DNA of 64,000 nt from Ophiodon elongatus (lineage: Eukaryota > Chordata > Actinopteri > Perciformes > Hexagrammidae), in NCBI GenBank assembly GCA_016806645.1, contig JACSYO010002174.1, forward strand, positions 938,501 through 1,002,500, written 5' to 3'. Below the pieces are notes generated by a model, which saw nothing but the letters and a program-made list of their open reading frames with translations, was not told where the DNA came from and did no database searches. Of this stretch, positions 28,190 to 41,669 are shown one piece after another. The first letter of the stretch is position 1, and each line of letters starts with the position of its first letter. The position numbers and the translations under genes were made by a program.

Positions 28190-28560
28190 GAAGAAGGGCA
28201 GAGAGCTGCTCTGGCAAATGCAGGGAAGGTCTCTTTTCAGTCCCTCCACTGCGGTGCCTCCTGGTGATGACTTATCAGCAGGCAAATCAGCCCAGTCATT
28301 GACCTCGTGCCCTCTGGCACTCATTAGTGCAGCGTGTGACAGTGATGGAAGGGTGGGCTTGTCCTGGAGTACGCTGCTCACACGAGGAATACATGGGTCA
28401 CAACTGGTGGGTGGCCAGATTAGTGGGTACCACGGCGAGCTCTCTGGCGTGCTCTGCCCCGGGCAAGCTTTTGCCTGCTTTCCTCCCTCCCCCCTCCCCA
28501 AAAACCTTATTCCACCTTTCTCTCTTTCAGTAAATTATGTTCTCGTTACCCTGGATATTG
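28190..28560. other. GC-richer intronic patch with frames on both strands
   Basis: Open on both strands for over 110 codons, which GC-rich composition alone can produce. Neither translation shows a known domain. Candidate conserved regulatory element; no support for coding. Confidence 0.3.
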
Positions 28561-28834
28561 GAGGGGAAGCTGAGTGATGTCATGTTGCTCAAGTAAGCAC
28601 TCTAGGCATTATGGGTTCAACGCGCTGAGTGCACTGACATGAGAAAGGATCAGCTCTCTCTGTCGCATCATGGTCCATGGATGGTGCGGTATCTTTGGAG
28701 AGCCCTGGGCTCACTGTGTGCTACATATTCTCATACGAGACTTCATGGCATCATTTTTCTTGCGTTTTCTCACAAAAGCCTGGAACATATGTCAATGTCA
28801 ACTCGTTACAGTCTTTTAAAAATAAACTTTTGTC

Positions 28835-29170
28835 TGAGGAAACAAAACTACTTGGTCAGGTTTAGGAAAAGATTGTGAACTACTTAGTTAGGTTTATGCA
28901 ACAAAGCCACTCTGTAAGGTTTAAAGAAAAGACTGCCTTGTGGGTTTAAATAACCAGGGACGCGACAAATAAATCATCTTTGACTTCTCGTATCACATGG
29001 TCACATGGTCTCCTTGGTGAAAGATCGCTGTATGGTGGACCCATCCACCTCTGTGTGCTTTTGTGGTCTTTATACGTCCTTGTTCATGATTACGTGGATA
29101 GCATGTGGAACAATTTTGTGGGATATCTATGAATTACGGCACGCTATTTTTCTTAGGTATTGCTTGACTT
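28835..29170 (+). repeat. Interspersed repeat family F
   Basis: Starts with three diverged copies of a 30-40 base unit (actacttggtcaggttta, actacttagttaggttta, ccactctgtaaggttta), then ataaccagggacgcgacaaa and tcacatggtcacatggtctc, a fixed phrase of a common teleost repeat. Class unknown to me. Confidence 0.7.
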
Positions 29171-29944
29171 TTGTGTCAAATTCATATGAATTTTATATGA
29201 ATTTCACTCACAGCCCTTCATATTATAATTCTATGACATGACATCCAGGACAACTACCCCTAAATTGTATAGCAAAAGTTAAGTATTTACTGCACAGTTA
29301 TAGTTTTGCAAACAAATGAGTTAGGTAATTAATTGGTTACACAAAATCATTTTCACTTGCTTTAAATATTAGATTATCACTTTCTTCAGCATTGAAACAC
29401 AGCCATTGTGATATAAATTGTGGCAATAAAAAGGCACTTGAGTGAGACCTTCCCATTTCATCAGTCTGTATTTTCTTTTTTTTTTTACTCATCGGGAGGT
29501 TTATTTTCAGATCCACACATCCCTTCTCGCAGTTCCACCTGGATTTTCAACGCTGATACTGCTGTCGGTGCAGGCGCTGACGCATTAGAAGGCTTCTTCC
29601 TGTAGCTTTAGTTGTCTATTGGCTGTGCTTCCTTAAATAACTGCGATGTTAATATGATTACTGCGTGTGACAGAAAATACGTAAAGAAATTGCAGAGAAA
29701 GAAAAGATTGGAGTGTGTGGGATGTGTGGCGAATTTCATTCTTTAGTACAGGCGGGTGTGAGCACTGTGGAATAGCGTTCACCCACATACTGTATTGTCC
29801 AGATTAAGCTGGTTGGACAGAAGCTCCCATGGTATTTAATCAGCTTCCCCAGACCATTACCCCAGTATGGGGGAGTGCAAACACCCAGTATTGTCTTTTC
29901 TCTAATTCTATGCTATCTCTTATTAAACCAGCATGACAAGAGCA

Positions 29945-30023
<79 letters not shown>

Positions 30024-31549
30024 TTGCAAAGCTTTAAGCAATGACAAGAGCATGGAGGGTCCACAGAGAGAAGGTAAATAAAGGAATATCTCAACCTCTA
30101 ACAAGGATTTTAATTGGCTATTCAAAGATATAATTACACAGACTTTGAGTAACAATTACTCCAAATATATGACCTTCAATGCTGCTAACAGTAACCAAAT
30201 TGGCATTGCAGCTCAATAGCTGCGGTGTCCTTAGAAAAAAATTCATTCATTAATTTAATTATACTCCATTTAAAATGATAAAGGAGAGAGAGGGAAGATG
30301 AGGGAAACAGGATTTTTTACCCCTTCAATTTGCACCTCTTTGACTTTGCTTCCAGTTGCTGGTTAAACCCCAACATCCTAATATATACCTTCCTTGGTAG
30401 ACTGGTTTACTTAGAGAAAGCCTGTATGTTTTCTTTATTGTGTCACAAAGAGCCGGCCTCTCTGAAAATGGAGATCACTAACTAAAATACTTTGCACAGT
30501 CTCTTACCAAAAAGGCATTAACCTCATTATGTGCCATTTTAGGAACAGATGTAAATTGAGGCGCACAATTGAGTACTGAAGTTCAAGTGTTGAAATTGTC
30601 ATTTTAAGTACAGTTGAAAGTGACAAAATGGATAGAGTGAAGCGTGCACCATCAAAGATCAATCATGATTTGACTGAGCTGATACATGTTTGTTTTTACA
30701 CCTTCTCTAATGAGTCTGATAGCAGATGTTAATCTCGGCATGACATGATTGGATTTACATCCATTAGAATAGTGATGATCATTAGCTGGAAGTCAATCAT
30801 ATTTTTAACCCAAATCTTTTGTTGCCTTCAAAACAAACACACATCTGAGCTACAGCGAGAAAAATCTGAGTCCGTCGAGACGTTCTTGCAGAACTCTCTC
30901 AGTCAATCAAAGTGTGAGGCTTTGTCCGGTTGAAGATCGGCCCGTGGACATGGGACCGGAGGACTGGCAGACTCAGCTCTTTCCTTCTGTATTGGGTTAA
31001 TGCAGTTGTGCCACTAAACCTGTCAGTGCCTGTAACAGCAGGGTAGATGTACAGCTGCAAGCTGGAAAATGCTATTACTGGCGCTACAGTCACCAGCCAT
31101 ACAGAGATAGCAACGGATACAGAGCCAAACACCTGGTGGTTAAAACAAATCCAATTAACATATTAAACTATTTTCATTGGGGATTTCACAGCAGTCTTTG
31201 ATATATAACAGAAAACATTACATTCTGTCAATTCAAGACAATCAGTTATGTAATTTGGCTTTGTTGCAATGACTTTAAACCTTCTAGAGTTTCAGAATAG
31301 AGTGCTGCAGTAATGAGTCCTAAAATCTGGAAATGAGTCAGCATTTTTGTGCTTCCTGTTCCCTTTTCTCAAAGGCAATGGGTTTTTGGTCAGATTCCTT
31401 AAATAGGATCTGTGGTGAACACAAGCTTAAGAGATTCCTTTGTTTGTTTGACGACATAAAATACGTCGATAAATATCTCACTCATGAAATTTGAAGCTTT
31501 ACGTAAACAAGGCTGTTTCTAACAAGTTGCTGAATGAGAATACCAAACG
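29171..31549. other. Intronic DNA with a long (TG)n
   Basis: Apart from the TG microsatellite, unique AT-rich sequence. A 77-codon minus frame (30899-31132) has hydrophobic content but no donor or homology and is not called. Confidence 0.45.
29948..30019. repeat. (GT)36 microsatellite
   Basis: 72 bases of uninterrupted GT repeat, the longest simple repeat in the window and a likely length polymorphism. Confidence 0.98.
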
Positions 31550-31850
31550 TCCTCACTGGAACAATAGTCCGTCTTTACGTTAGTGGTGGGGACTTTGATT
31601 ATATTTACGCTTCAAAAATCCTAAAAGTGGTGTTCATTTGTGAAGATTATCTTTCTGAATAAAAAATGTAAATATCATAATCGTTTTTTGTCAAGGAGCT
31701 TATTTTCTGCAATAATCCAAAATCCAAAAGAGAAATCCCTTTGGCTTTTTGTCGAGAGAACCAGTGCAATGCTAACTTCCGGGTTGGCCTACAAAAATAC
31801 GACGTCCCCGCAGCACCTCATAATGCAGTGATTATCATGTGTGTAAAGTT
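31550..31850 (+). repeat. Interspersed repeat (teleost, unnamed)
   Basis: Phrases such as gtggggactttgattatatt and gctaacttccgggttggcct, followed by ACAAAAATACG, are familiar from many fish loci. From memory; edges approximate. Confidence 0.5.
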
Positions 31851-33993
31851 CGGCCAGCACAAGCTTCTGTTACACATGACAGTCAGACCTACCACAGACT
31901 GTGGACTTCTGTGTCGCGGCATGATGTGTCTTTGTTCTAAAAGATGAGACGATTTTAAAGCTATGTCACACTTTCATCCCAGACCGACTGACTTCACAGG
32001 CTCGTTTCCACCAATACAGCTACAATTCAAATGAAGGGTTTCAGTGTGTGGATTCATCCCCAAGTCCAAGACGACACACTAAAAGATCATTACGATGCAG
32101 ACAGAAGCTACAGCAAAAGGACACCATACCCAAGAGCATTATTTCCTTCCCAAAACCATTTCTTTTTGTATCCATTATGTTTCTGATTCAGAGGCCCTCA
32201 GAGGGGAAGACAAAGAAGATTTACTTTGTGCAATACGATGTAGGCCGTAAGCCTTAAAGCAAGGGTCAAGCCCCGCAGGACATTCTCTGACCAACTCTGG
32301 AAGCAAATCAGAGAAAACCACCAAACCCAGACTCACTCTGCTAAATCAATACATACAATAGTAAAACAAACAAATTCATGAGTATTCAGCGTTTTCTTAC
32401 TGGCAGACCTGGTTTGTAATGGATGCCGAGTGTGCAACGTAATTGTAAAAAAGTTTGATTATACCATTTAAACCACCAATAATACATTGTTTAGTAATAC
32501 TTACCTCAATTATTACTTTAGTAGTAACAAGAAGCTAATTATGCTCACAAAGCTAGAATTTATGCATATATGTGTTGATAGGAACTCCAGATACCCAAAT
32601 ATATGTGCACAATATCTCTTCTCTAAGACTACAAAAGAAGAAATTCCTGAGATTTTCAGTACATTTTGCATTCATGTGCAGCCCTATTTACCCGCTATCT
32701 CTGAGTGGCAAATTACAGGATCGTTCTTCAGCTGAGCAGCGAGACTCATTACTTTCCTTGATTCAAGGGTAGTTCTTTGGCTAATCTGTTGTGCAGTGTC
32801 GAGAGCTGTTTTTTGATCACCTCGATAGCGGAGCGAAAAAGTCGGTTCACTGTTGCCATGGAAAACTAGGTTTCACACATTGATCATCTCACCGTTTCAA
32901 AAGTGCATTTTGCTCCAGTAAAGTTCCAACGCTACTGAATCAAAGTAATCACAATGATCAAAACTTTCATAAACCAGATGCCCTGTGCAAAGAAAGAAAC
33001 ATGTGTCCTAACGCTTGCCTTTGTTACTAGTGTTGTTAAAGTGTTCATTAAGATTCAACAGTCAAACAGTACATGAGGGGAAGTTTGAGCTGGGTGGAGG
33101 GTAACTGCCTTATTGACTAGATATCTGTTAATCCCACAATGAGTGAAAGAATGATTACACACCGATGTATTTGGTATATCAGCTCTGGGAAAGGGTGAAG
33201 GGCATCCCGCCTCTGGCTCTGCCCCGACAGTGTTACTGTTAACAGTGACCATCAGGCCAGCCTCTACCAGGAGGGCTGCAGCGGGCATTACCACAGACAG
33301 GTATCACTTCAGCAACGATGAATGAGGACAAGAGAGAAGGTGGATATTAACATATCCTCTCATTTCCATATTAACAGTTTGCATGAAAATGTGGCCCAGG
33401 CACTTACCTACTGCAGTTGAAATCCAAGGTCACTGCTATATTAACTCTGATCCTTCAAAAAGTCTAAATCAGTTTTTCAAAGCACAATATGTGATATACA
33501 GCACATTCACACTGAGAGGGAGGGTCAACAATGTGCGGGTGATGGTGGAGGTAAGTGTTTCTGTGTGCGTGTGAGGGTGTTTGTTGTGTTTCAGAATTAT
33601 TGTGTCATGCTTTTTTCTTCATTCTCAAAGGCCTAGTGTGTATAAAGCCCTTGAGAAAAACTTTTTTTTTTCTACAACAGGCCCAATTTATCTGAGCTTT
33701 CGCATTGCAAATAAAGGCATCAAGAAATCATGTTGTGTGGAACGTACATATATAAATTGTAGACCATAGTGTACAAGGACACAGAGGCTACGTAGTTTTG
33801 ACAAATTGTATTACTCCTCTCAACTTTGACAAAGGCAGCGCATACCAGATTCACTCCTGACGTTCTTTCACTGTAAAAGCACTGGATGAGTAACCTTTAC
33901 CAGAGACACATTTACAGTGGCTTAGGCCTTCCAACAATTTAGCTCAGACAGACTGTCAGACGCTGCTCTGGGTCAATACGATCCCGGTGGTAC
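31851..33993. other. Intronic DNA, no recognised feature
   Basis: Unique-looking; frames of 60-82 codons without recognisable content. Confidence 0.5.
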
Positions 33994-34104
33994 TGCAACT
34001 GTCGCAAATCATGAATAGTTTTTATGCAAAATATTGGCAGGCTAGTATTTCGCATTTTTGTGTTGTTTATCCGTCATGCCCCGTCAGGTCTGTAAAGACA
34101 TTAA
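33994..34104 (+). repeat. Interspersed repeat family D, copy 2
   Basis: Plus-strand partner of the minus-strand copy at 7850-7962 (see there). The pair lies 26 kb apart in inverted orientation. Confidence 0.7.
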
Positions 34105-37100
34105 GCCCTTCAACCCCCTTGTGGCTGAACCAATACACTGACATATTCACCAACATGACACAATATCTACAAAATGATGCAGGTGGGATTACATGCTACT
34201 GTACCTGTAGTCAGCAGAGAGGATGACATATTAACATGGATGTAACGATTCTACTAAAGACAGTGGAAGTTTCTGTTTTGCTCCACAGTGTCACAGACGG
34301 ATTTGTCCCCTTCATTGCTTTGAACTGTAGATTTTGACAGCTGGGGAGCATAGGTTAACATACGCTAAGCCAGGACGGTAATTACCATATGTGTACCGAA
34401 GCACACTGTTTACATAATATTCTAAGGGGAGTTGTGAACCACATACTGCATGCAACTGAACGTCTTACACTCCATAATTTCCACATCACTGGGCATCCAA
34501 ACAGCTCATTTAATCAATGAGTAATATAGTATATAAATAAAGCATGTGTGTGAAACTTACAGGCGGGGTTAAAAGGTTCATCTACTGTTCATCGAAACGT
34601 TTAAAACAAGCAGGACGTGTGATTGCAACTTTTATCATTTCATGACTTGTCAGTATAAGACTCTCAGGAAACAGCTGATCTTCAGGGATTTTGGCAAAGC
34701 CGTAGTGTCTATACTTAACTGAGAATGGCGTGATGAGCAAATAAACATGTAGACAGTCAGGGCACCGTGATAAATTAAATGGTGCAGAATGTTTTCTGAG
34801 CACGTTGGTCTTCTTTCTATCAATTAACCATCTTAACACCAGAGCTTACCTAAGCACTGCTGCTGTATGCATCCCTTCAAGTTTAAAGTGTGAATGAAAT
34901 GGTACTTAAAGGCCTTCTTGCTAGGCCTGGGAGAGAAGGCACACTATTTTGTTCCGGATCAAGTGGTGAAGTAACCTGCAATTTTGTAATTAAATAAGAC
35001 TTAATGAAATGTGTGTCCACTGCAGCTGTATTTTTGGTGTCTAATAAACCCATGAGGGTTGGGTATGTTATGTGAATGACACAAAAATAAAAGATATCTA
35101 TCCAAAGGAAAAGGTGCAGATGTCACAATTTCACAGGAGTAAGTATCATTCAAAAGAGAAAGCTGGAACAAACATGTGTCACGTACATAACAATACAAGT
35201 GCAAAGAATGTAACAATTAAAATAGGAGTCTACAATCACAGTAGTGTGCAATTACCCCTTACAAATCATCTTATTTGTTTCAAATATTCGGTGAAATCGC
35301 ACATTTTGTCGAACCGCTAAAACGTCAGTCTGAGGACCGGCTGGTCGTGTTCATGGGCAGCGTGGAATACAGTTGCACAGCTGGAGTTATGTTCAACGTA
35401 AGGAGAAGTGACAGAAATGCTAATCAAGTATCAAAACTGACACCAGATTCCCATCGATGCACATCGGACCTTCAATGATTTATTAGTCAAAGTGAAAGCA
35501 TGTGTCATTGTGTTGAGTGCTCATGGGTAAACACGGCTCCCGCCAAGGTGCACCACTTAGCAGCTCTCCCCTCCTCTTCCCCTCGAGCATGAACAGCACT
35601 CTCCACGAGGGCCGCTGATAGCACAGTTGAAGAGTAACTTTCAAAACAGGTAAGCCACACGCAACGCATCTAAGCAAGTCACTTAAGAGTGCACTAAAGG
35701 GCTATAATAAGAGCAGAAGGTAGAGGGGTGATGTGTGTCCCTACTTCAAAATGGGTTCTTCTGCTGAGTAAGCCCTGCCGCCCTCCCAGTCCCTTCCTGT
35801 CCCCAGATCACAGAGCGGACGGAGAGCTGCAGCAGACCCCAATTATCAGACCGCCATTCACAATCCTACATTCACCTCCTCATTCGCTGCTCACTACTGC
35901 TTTCATTTTTAGTCAGGATATTCCTGCCAGAGCCTTGGGGAGAACCAGGGGTGGAAAGGTTAAAGACTCCACAGAGCAACTGAGTTTTGGCAAAAGAAGC
36001 AAGGGGACGAGTTATAAAAGAGAACGAGTTCTGCTTTCTCCCCGTCCTGGATGTTATTTGCATTATGGACAGAGGAGGGAAGTTGTCCGTTTGTAGTGTC
36101 TTCACTTTGGTGTTGCCAATTAAGTCTGGTTTTCTTTGAGTGGATCGCTGGAACAGGGCCTGGTTTGATGGATAAACAATGCTCCGGTGCATAATTTACT
36201 TGAGCACGGAAGTGAAAACGCAAGATCCATTCACCCTCACTCTCCCAGTTGTATTCTTAGCATCTACTTAAGCTGACAGCAGGGTTGTAATGAGATTATT
36301 GCAATTGAACAACAGAAAAACTGATAACTGCACACTTTTCTTTTGTCACATGAATGTCTGCAATATTAGCAATGAGTAACTGGGAAATATAAATATGTGA
36401 CGTTGTGTAATCGCGGCTGCTTCTTCCTATGCAATAGAAATTATTACATATAGTGATAAATATTGGAATAGCGGCTTTCTGCATAATTTATGCATCTTAA
36501 CATCTGAGAGAATGCCCGCCCCCGCCAACATATTTCATTGGCTGTCTTGGAAATCAAGCCGAGGTCCCTGCTGCCTAGTTTCGATGCTATAGTGGGTTTG
36601 TTCATTTTTAATAGCAAGGGGAGAAAAAATAGAATGGCTAATGATGTTGATTATTCAGTTGAGCCGACCAGCATGTGAAGAGCAGGAATCATTACAGAAG
36701 TATGGACTTCACATATAGAAGATGCTGTCCATGTGCCAGCACACAATAGACACAAACACACATACTTGTGCACAATTATTGATTAGGTAATTTGCATTAA
36801 GTTCCTTTAGTAGCTTTGTTTTTAATCACCCTTAACAATATTCCTTTTCACCATGTATGTGATTAATGCAGAGTCTTTGATTACTTCAGAAGAGAAGAGT
36901 TTGAAATTAATATTCTACTCCAGGCAAAAATGATTTCCACAACAGCGTAATTATGTATGATGAAATCTCTCCAACCATGAGGGGTGTCCTATGTATTTTT
37001 TTTTCTTCTCCTCCACTGATTATTTTCCTCTTGGGGAGCAGTTATGTGAATTTGCCTGCTCTCCTCTGTTACAGCATGGGCAGTATGAGCTGTTGCATGA

Positions 37101-37399
37101 GATAAGAGCCTGGAGCGATGTATGCTTTCATGTGAAAAGTGAAGGGAGAATGCTGTGGGAGATTAATGGTACATAAACAATATAGATGACTTTGTGAGCA
37201 AAGAACCGGTGTTCTGTGTATGTTTTTTTAATCTTTTTTTTATTTATTTATTTAGTCTCAGGCAATTCTGTAAAGCATGAGTCCAGACGGAAACCTTGCA
37301 GAGAGGTTAACATCCCCGATGTATCTAGAAATATGCAACCCATCTCACACTTGCACCTGTCGACCTCAACCTCAGGGAATCCACATTTCCTTTTAATTT
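34105..37399. other. Intronic DNA with an enhancer-like stretch
   Basis: 35740-35870 is GC-richer with a 122-codon frame that shows no domain. 36640-36960 is dense in homeodomain/POU-type cores. No repeats recognised. Confidence 0.4.
36786..36798. promoter_or_regulatory. POU octamer plus TAAT core, second copy
   Basis: Same GGTAATTTGCATT 13-mer as at 9253, here preceded by ATTGATTA and followed within 100 bases by TTAATCAC and TGATTAATG. A homeodomain/POU cluster suggests a neural enhancer, which would suit a brain-expressed gene. Inference only. Confidence 0.3.
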
Positions 37400-37870
37400 C
37401 TACCTAAAAAAATCCTGGTAAACCTTTATAATAACCATCATTAATGAATGGTAAATTAAATGTAATGATGTTTTTAGCATTAGTTTGATAAGAGACAATG
37501 ACAATTGTATTCTAATCAAATTGCTGCACTATTTATAACGTGTATTGTTGCACACACTAACATCATATGTACTATATTAGGTATTTGTTAATGATTACCA
37601 AATGATTTGCAAACTGCAGAAATTGTTTGTCAATGGTTAATAATTGATTTCTGTTATGTTGTAGTCATAAATGTTTTACAAAGTATTAACTATCTAATGT
37701 TTGTAGATGCTTTACAAATTATTTATCACCAGTCAACAAAGTATATTTGTCGTCAGTTGTAACTTCATAAAAGTCGCCAAATAAGGTTTATTGATGGTTT
37801 ACAAACCAATTAATAACTTGTTACACATATCTGGTCGTTAATATTTATCGCCAACATTTCATAAAAGTGC
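37400..37870. repeat. AT-rich tract with degenerate internal repetition
   Basis: Many diverged short repeats of the type ttaatga.., tttacaaa.., ggttaataatt and gtttacaaacc. It resembles a tandem-structured AT-rich element known in fish, but periodicity was judged by eye. Confidence 0.4.
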
Positions 37871-39927
37871 TTTATATGAGATTAGGAGCATTTCTATTGC
37901 CTTTCAACATGGCAATGTATGAGACGGCGGCTATCAACTAACGATGCTAAAAGCTCTAACAGTGCTAAGGCAAGCGTGTTGGCAGAGCTAATCTGAGGGG
38001 GAACCGGAGGGGAGCGCTACGCTTACACTGACATGCACTTAAAGCATTCACGGCCGGCCCGGCTAGGTCAACAAAGTAAGGAAAAGCTTGGATAACAGCA
38101 CACAGAGAGAGAGTGACTTCATTCTCTCCTCAAGTAGACATTACTCCACTATATCTTTACATAGCTAATAGTAGTTTGATGATACAGTAATGCTCTGAAT
38201 CCACTTTTTTTGCACATTTAAAGTCCAATATTCCAAACACTGTCCATCTGGCCAAATATGAATACTGAACATCTTCCAACACGAAGCCATTTCTCATCTA
38301 GTTGTCTGGCGACCCATTATCAATAATTTCAGATATTTAAGTATTCAGCAGGACACCGTTTCTTTAGCATCTGCACTACAAACACTAACAAGGCTAACAA
38401 GAGGAGATATTTGGCATTATTCAAAGTTTAATCTGAAAAGACACATGAGGGTTTTTGATGGTACATTTGCACTTGAATGAAACAAAAGGGGATTGCTGGT
38501 TGACATTGATTATACAGGACCAAATCAAGATAAACACATGCTGACAACATTAATTCTTCTGTCTGACCACATCCGTATCATTAAATGATGAAATGCCATC
38601 TGATACGTGTGAGTAGAAAACCCGCTGCTGCAAAGGCAAATCTCTGGCCCCGCATCACTGAGAGTGACTCATTTTACCCCTTGTTTCAATTTAAACAGGT
38701 TAGTTGCACACAATGGGCTACAAATAAGCAAATGTACTTTTATCAAGTTAGTTTATGTCACAAGATGTACATCAAAGGTTTGATATAGTGCCTATGTTCC
38801 TCTGAATTTTTCATGAAATCACCTAACACAAAAGGAAAGCTGTTTTTTTTCAGGAGAGAATCATTTGTTGAAGAGTTTGCAGAGTGAGTGAACGTTACAT
38901 GGTCTTATGAATCTTCAACAAATCAATTTGAGGCCCTCTGAGAGTTTCTAATGAAATGCAAATGTAAGCATCCCACAGGGAGGAGTACCTTTAATTAATT
39001 TGGACATGGACCACACGTTTTGGACTTCGGATTGAGGTGTAAACAGATGAGTGTTTGGCAATTTACCTCCTCTATGCAATAAAGATGTCCCCATAACACT
39101 CCCAAATAGCTACAATATGCAAGTGAGAAAATTCACAGTGTGCTCTGATTTATTTGCTGTTATTAATGAGGCGGTGTTGAAGGAAGTGGTCTGTGGCTGC
39201 CAGCACAATATCTGACCTCTGAGAGTGCATTAAATCAAGGCATCAGGGAATGCAGTAATAAAGAGGCCAGCTAAGGCACTGAACCTGCTCCAAAACAAAC
39301 AAACCACAACACTAGCATAGGAGGCTGATATCACATCCAGAGGCTTCTCTCATACAGAGGAAGCCAACATGGAAGTACACCATCATGTGTCAGTATAACG
39401 GCAGCAGCTGTTAACCAGTCATTCTCAAATACGGTTAGGCATCGTTTAACTCAAAAACTCTCCCGTTTTTCCTTCTGGTGGTTGAGATTAAATAGAACTG
39501 CCCCAATAAGTAGCAGTGGATCTGCATTTTGTGGCTTTTCATCAAACAATTCTTGGTGCATCAATAGTATGTGTTTTCACAAGTCTACAGCCTGCTAGCA
39601 GCTGAGGTTGTTCTTAGACAAAGTGGTGCTTTAAACTAAACATCATCATTGACTACAATACAATTACAATGCTAACATGCTGATGGCTATGTTCACCATG
39701 ACCCCAATTATGGGAATGTTATTCGGTTTGCAGGTATTTGGTGACTCCTCTGGTTCCAAAAAGAAGTCAGATTGGATACAAGTCTGTGAGAAAATGACCC
39801 TACTTCTCTCTTGATTCATTACCTCAGTAAATATTGTAAACATGAGTTTATGGTCTGAATCTCTGGTTTCAAGTCTTCTTCAACATGATGTTCATTTAGT
39901 AAATTATTGTCCTTTTAGAGTAAAATA
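37871..39927. other. Intronic DNA, no recognised feature
   Basis: Unique-looking. 39130-39270 has mixed composition and TAAT cores that could mark a conserved element; nothing coding. Confidence 0.45.
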
Positions 39928-40175
39928 AACCATAAAGCAGGGTATGTTTTAGGGCATGGCCACCTTGTGATAGACAGGTTGCCACCATGGCGATCTGGGA
40001 GTTGTCCATGTTTGTGTCTTACAACTTTAACCTTTTCACCAAATGCAACATTTTCGGTATTGTCTGTTATCTTGTCACTTCTGGTTGCAAAAAACCAAGG
40101 TGCCATGGGCCAAAAACCAAGATGGTGACGGCCAAAATGCCAAACACAAGACTTCAAAACAACATCTACAAACCA
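39928..40175 (+). repeat. Interspersed repeat family G, copy 2
   Basis: gcatggccaccttgtgatag, ccaagatggtgacggccaaa and an ATGCCAAACACAAGACTTCAAAAC block align with the second half of the copy at 18898-19250 and with a phrase common in percomorph genomes. The 107-codon frame here is repeat-derived. Confidence 0.7.
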
Positions 40176-41669
40176 ATGTCTACTGATACAGTACGGTGTA
40201 TGATTGAGACCAATTCTGACAAACTGCTGCCTTTACACTACTGTGACAACAATATGAGAAAGTACAAGATACATTTAAGACAGCAGGTATCAGCACTACT
40301 TCAGTTATAAAATCTTAAGGGCTATGTGGGAACCATATTTTCTAAAAGTTGGACTGTTGCTTATTCAAACATTGAATATGGAACCAAGCCATTGTGCTGA
40401 GCATCTAATTAGTCTGAAACGTTGTGCTTGGTAAGCCTGTTGAACACATTTTATTTGGAAGCAGAGAGAGCAATTTCTCAGAGGTAAGATTGACTACAAT
40501 CATTGTTAACAAAAACAAGAAAGAAAGCTCTACAGAATATCCCGACATTTAATTTTTTTTTATCATTACAGCGATCCATACATCGGACCAAACCTGGCAA
40601 CCCTGTTGAATTGACATAATTTTTTATTTCTAGACAAATTTCCTCAACAATTCAAATAAATGTCTGTAAATTAATATTTCAGTTGTCAAGACTTCACAGC
40701 GACGTTGAGTTAATTTGGTCAAATGCCAACAGTGTGCAACGGCAACCATCTGCTCCACAACTTTTATGGCCAAGGCAGTGAGTCACATCACTTACTTCCC
40801 TAGAGCTGTCACTATACGCAAACAACAGTGTTTAGACGCAGCCTCCACATAGCCAAACGGCCTCTTGACTCCTACCTATATCTACTTGTCAGCTCACAAT
40901 GTTTGCACAAGCCTTTACACTTTTATTGACTCATAAACAGTGCCAATGCTCAATAACGCTCATGTATATATGCTTAGAATTATTGAGTTTGTAGGCTTCT
41001 GCAGTCATTGGACCAGATGCAAGAATATCTTTGTAATCTTTCTTTGTAATATTTCTACAATTGTGTAGGTATGTGCCGTGTTCAACATTTCATGGAGTTT
41101 CAATCAGCTTTGCTGTAAAATGGTGAGAAGCTATTGCATTTATTCCCCCCCCCCCATGTATCACATCTCATTCACATACAGTCGGTGGTGAGGGATCATT
41201 TCCTGTTTTACATGTTCACAGCTCCAAGACCTGACACTTTTTTTTTGTGAACGTGTCAAAACCACGGGGGGCTGTATGATTACATTAATTTTCACTGCAT
41301 GATTTCCATGCCTACTTTAAAAAATTGACAGAACGTGCAGTGGACATTGTTGTGCCTTTCAGATTTTTAGCTTTCACAAGTCAAGAAAAATTACTCAGAA
41401 CAGAAAAGGCAATGAAGTGATGGAGAAAAAGAGCTATGTCGAACTCTGTGGGTTAGCACTTATCAGGGCAGGGGGCATGGCCTCTGATGTCAGAATAATT
41501 TGCCACCGCACCTAGACATTCCTCTGTGAACTTAAAAGTGGCAAACCTCAAAAACAGTATTCTGGCTTTATGAAGAAATGCAAGAATAAATATGATTTTT
41601 AAAGAAAACATTTGCTGAATTGCTAGGGAGCAATTAGAGTAGATGGGTTTGGAAGTATATAAGTGTTTA
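40176..41669. other. Intronic DNA, no recognised feature
   Basis: AT-rich, with C11 at 41145-41155. No frames or repeats of note. Confidence 0.5.

Noticed and set aside
28151..28577. Overlapping 116- and 119-codon frames on opposite strands
   Set aside because: Frames open on both strands in a GC-rich patch reflect composition; no domain in either.
30899..31132. 77-codon minus-strand frame with a hydrophobic start
   Set aside because: An AG lies before it, but the pyrimidine tract is weak, there is no donor, and I recognise no family. Not enough for an exon call.
35728..36096. 122-codon plus-strand frame
   Set aside because: Low-complexity Pro/Ser-rich beginning, no motif, no splice context, and overlapping minus-strand frames of similar length.
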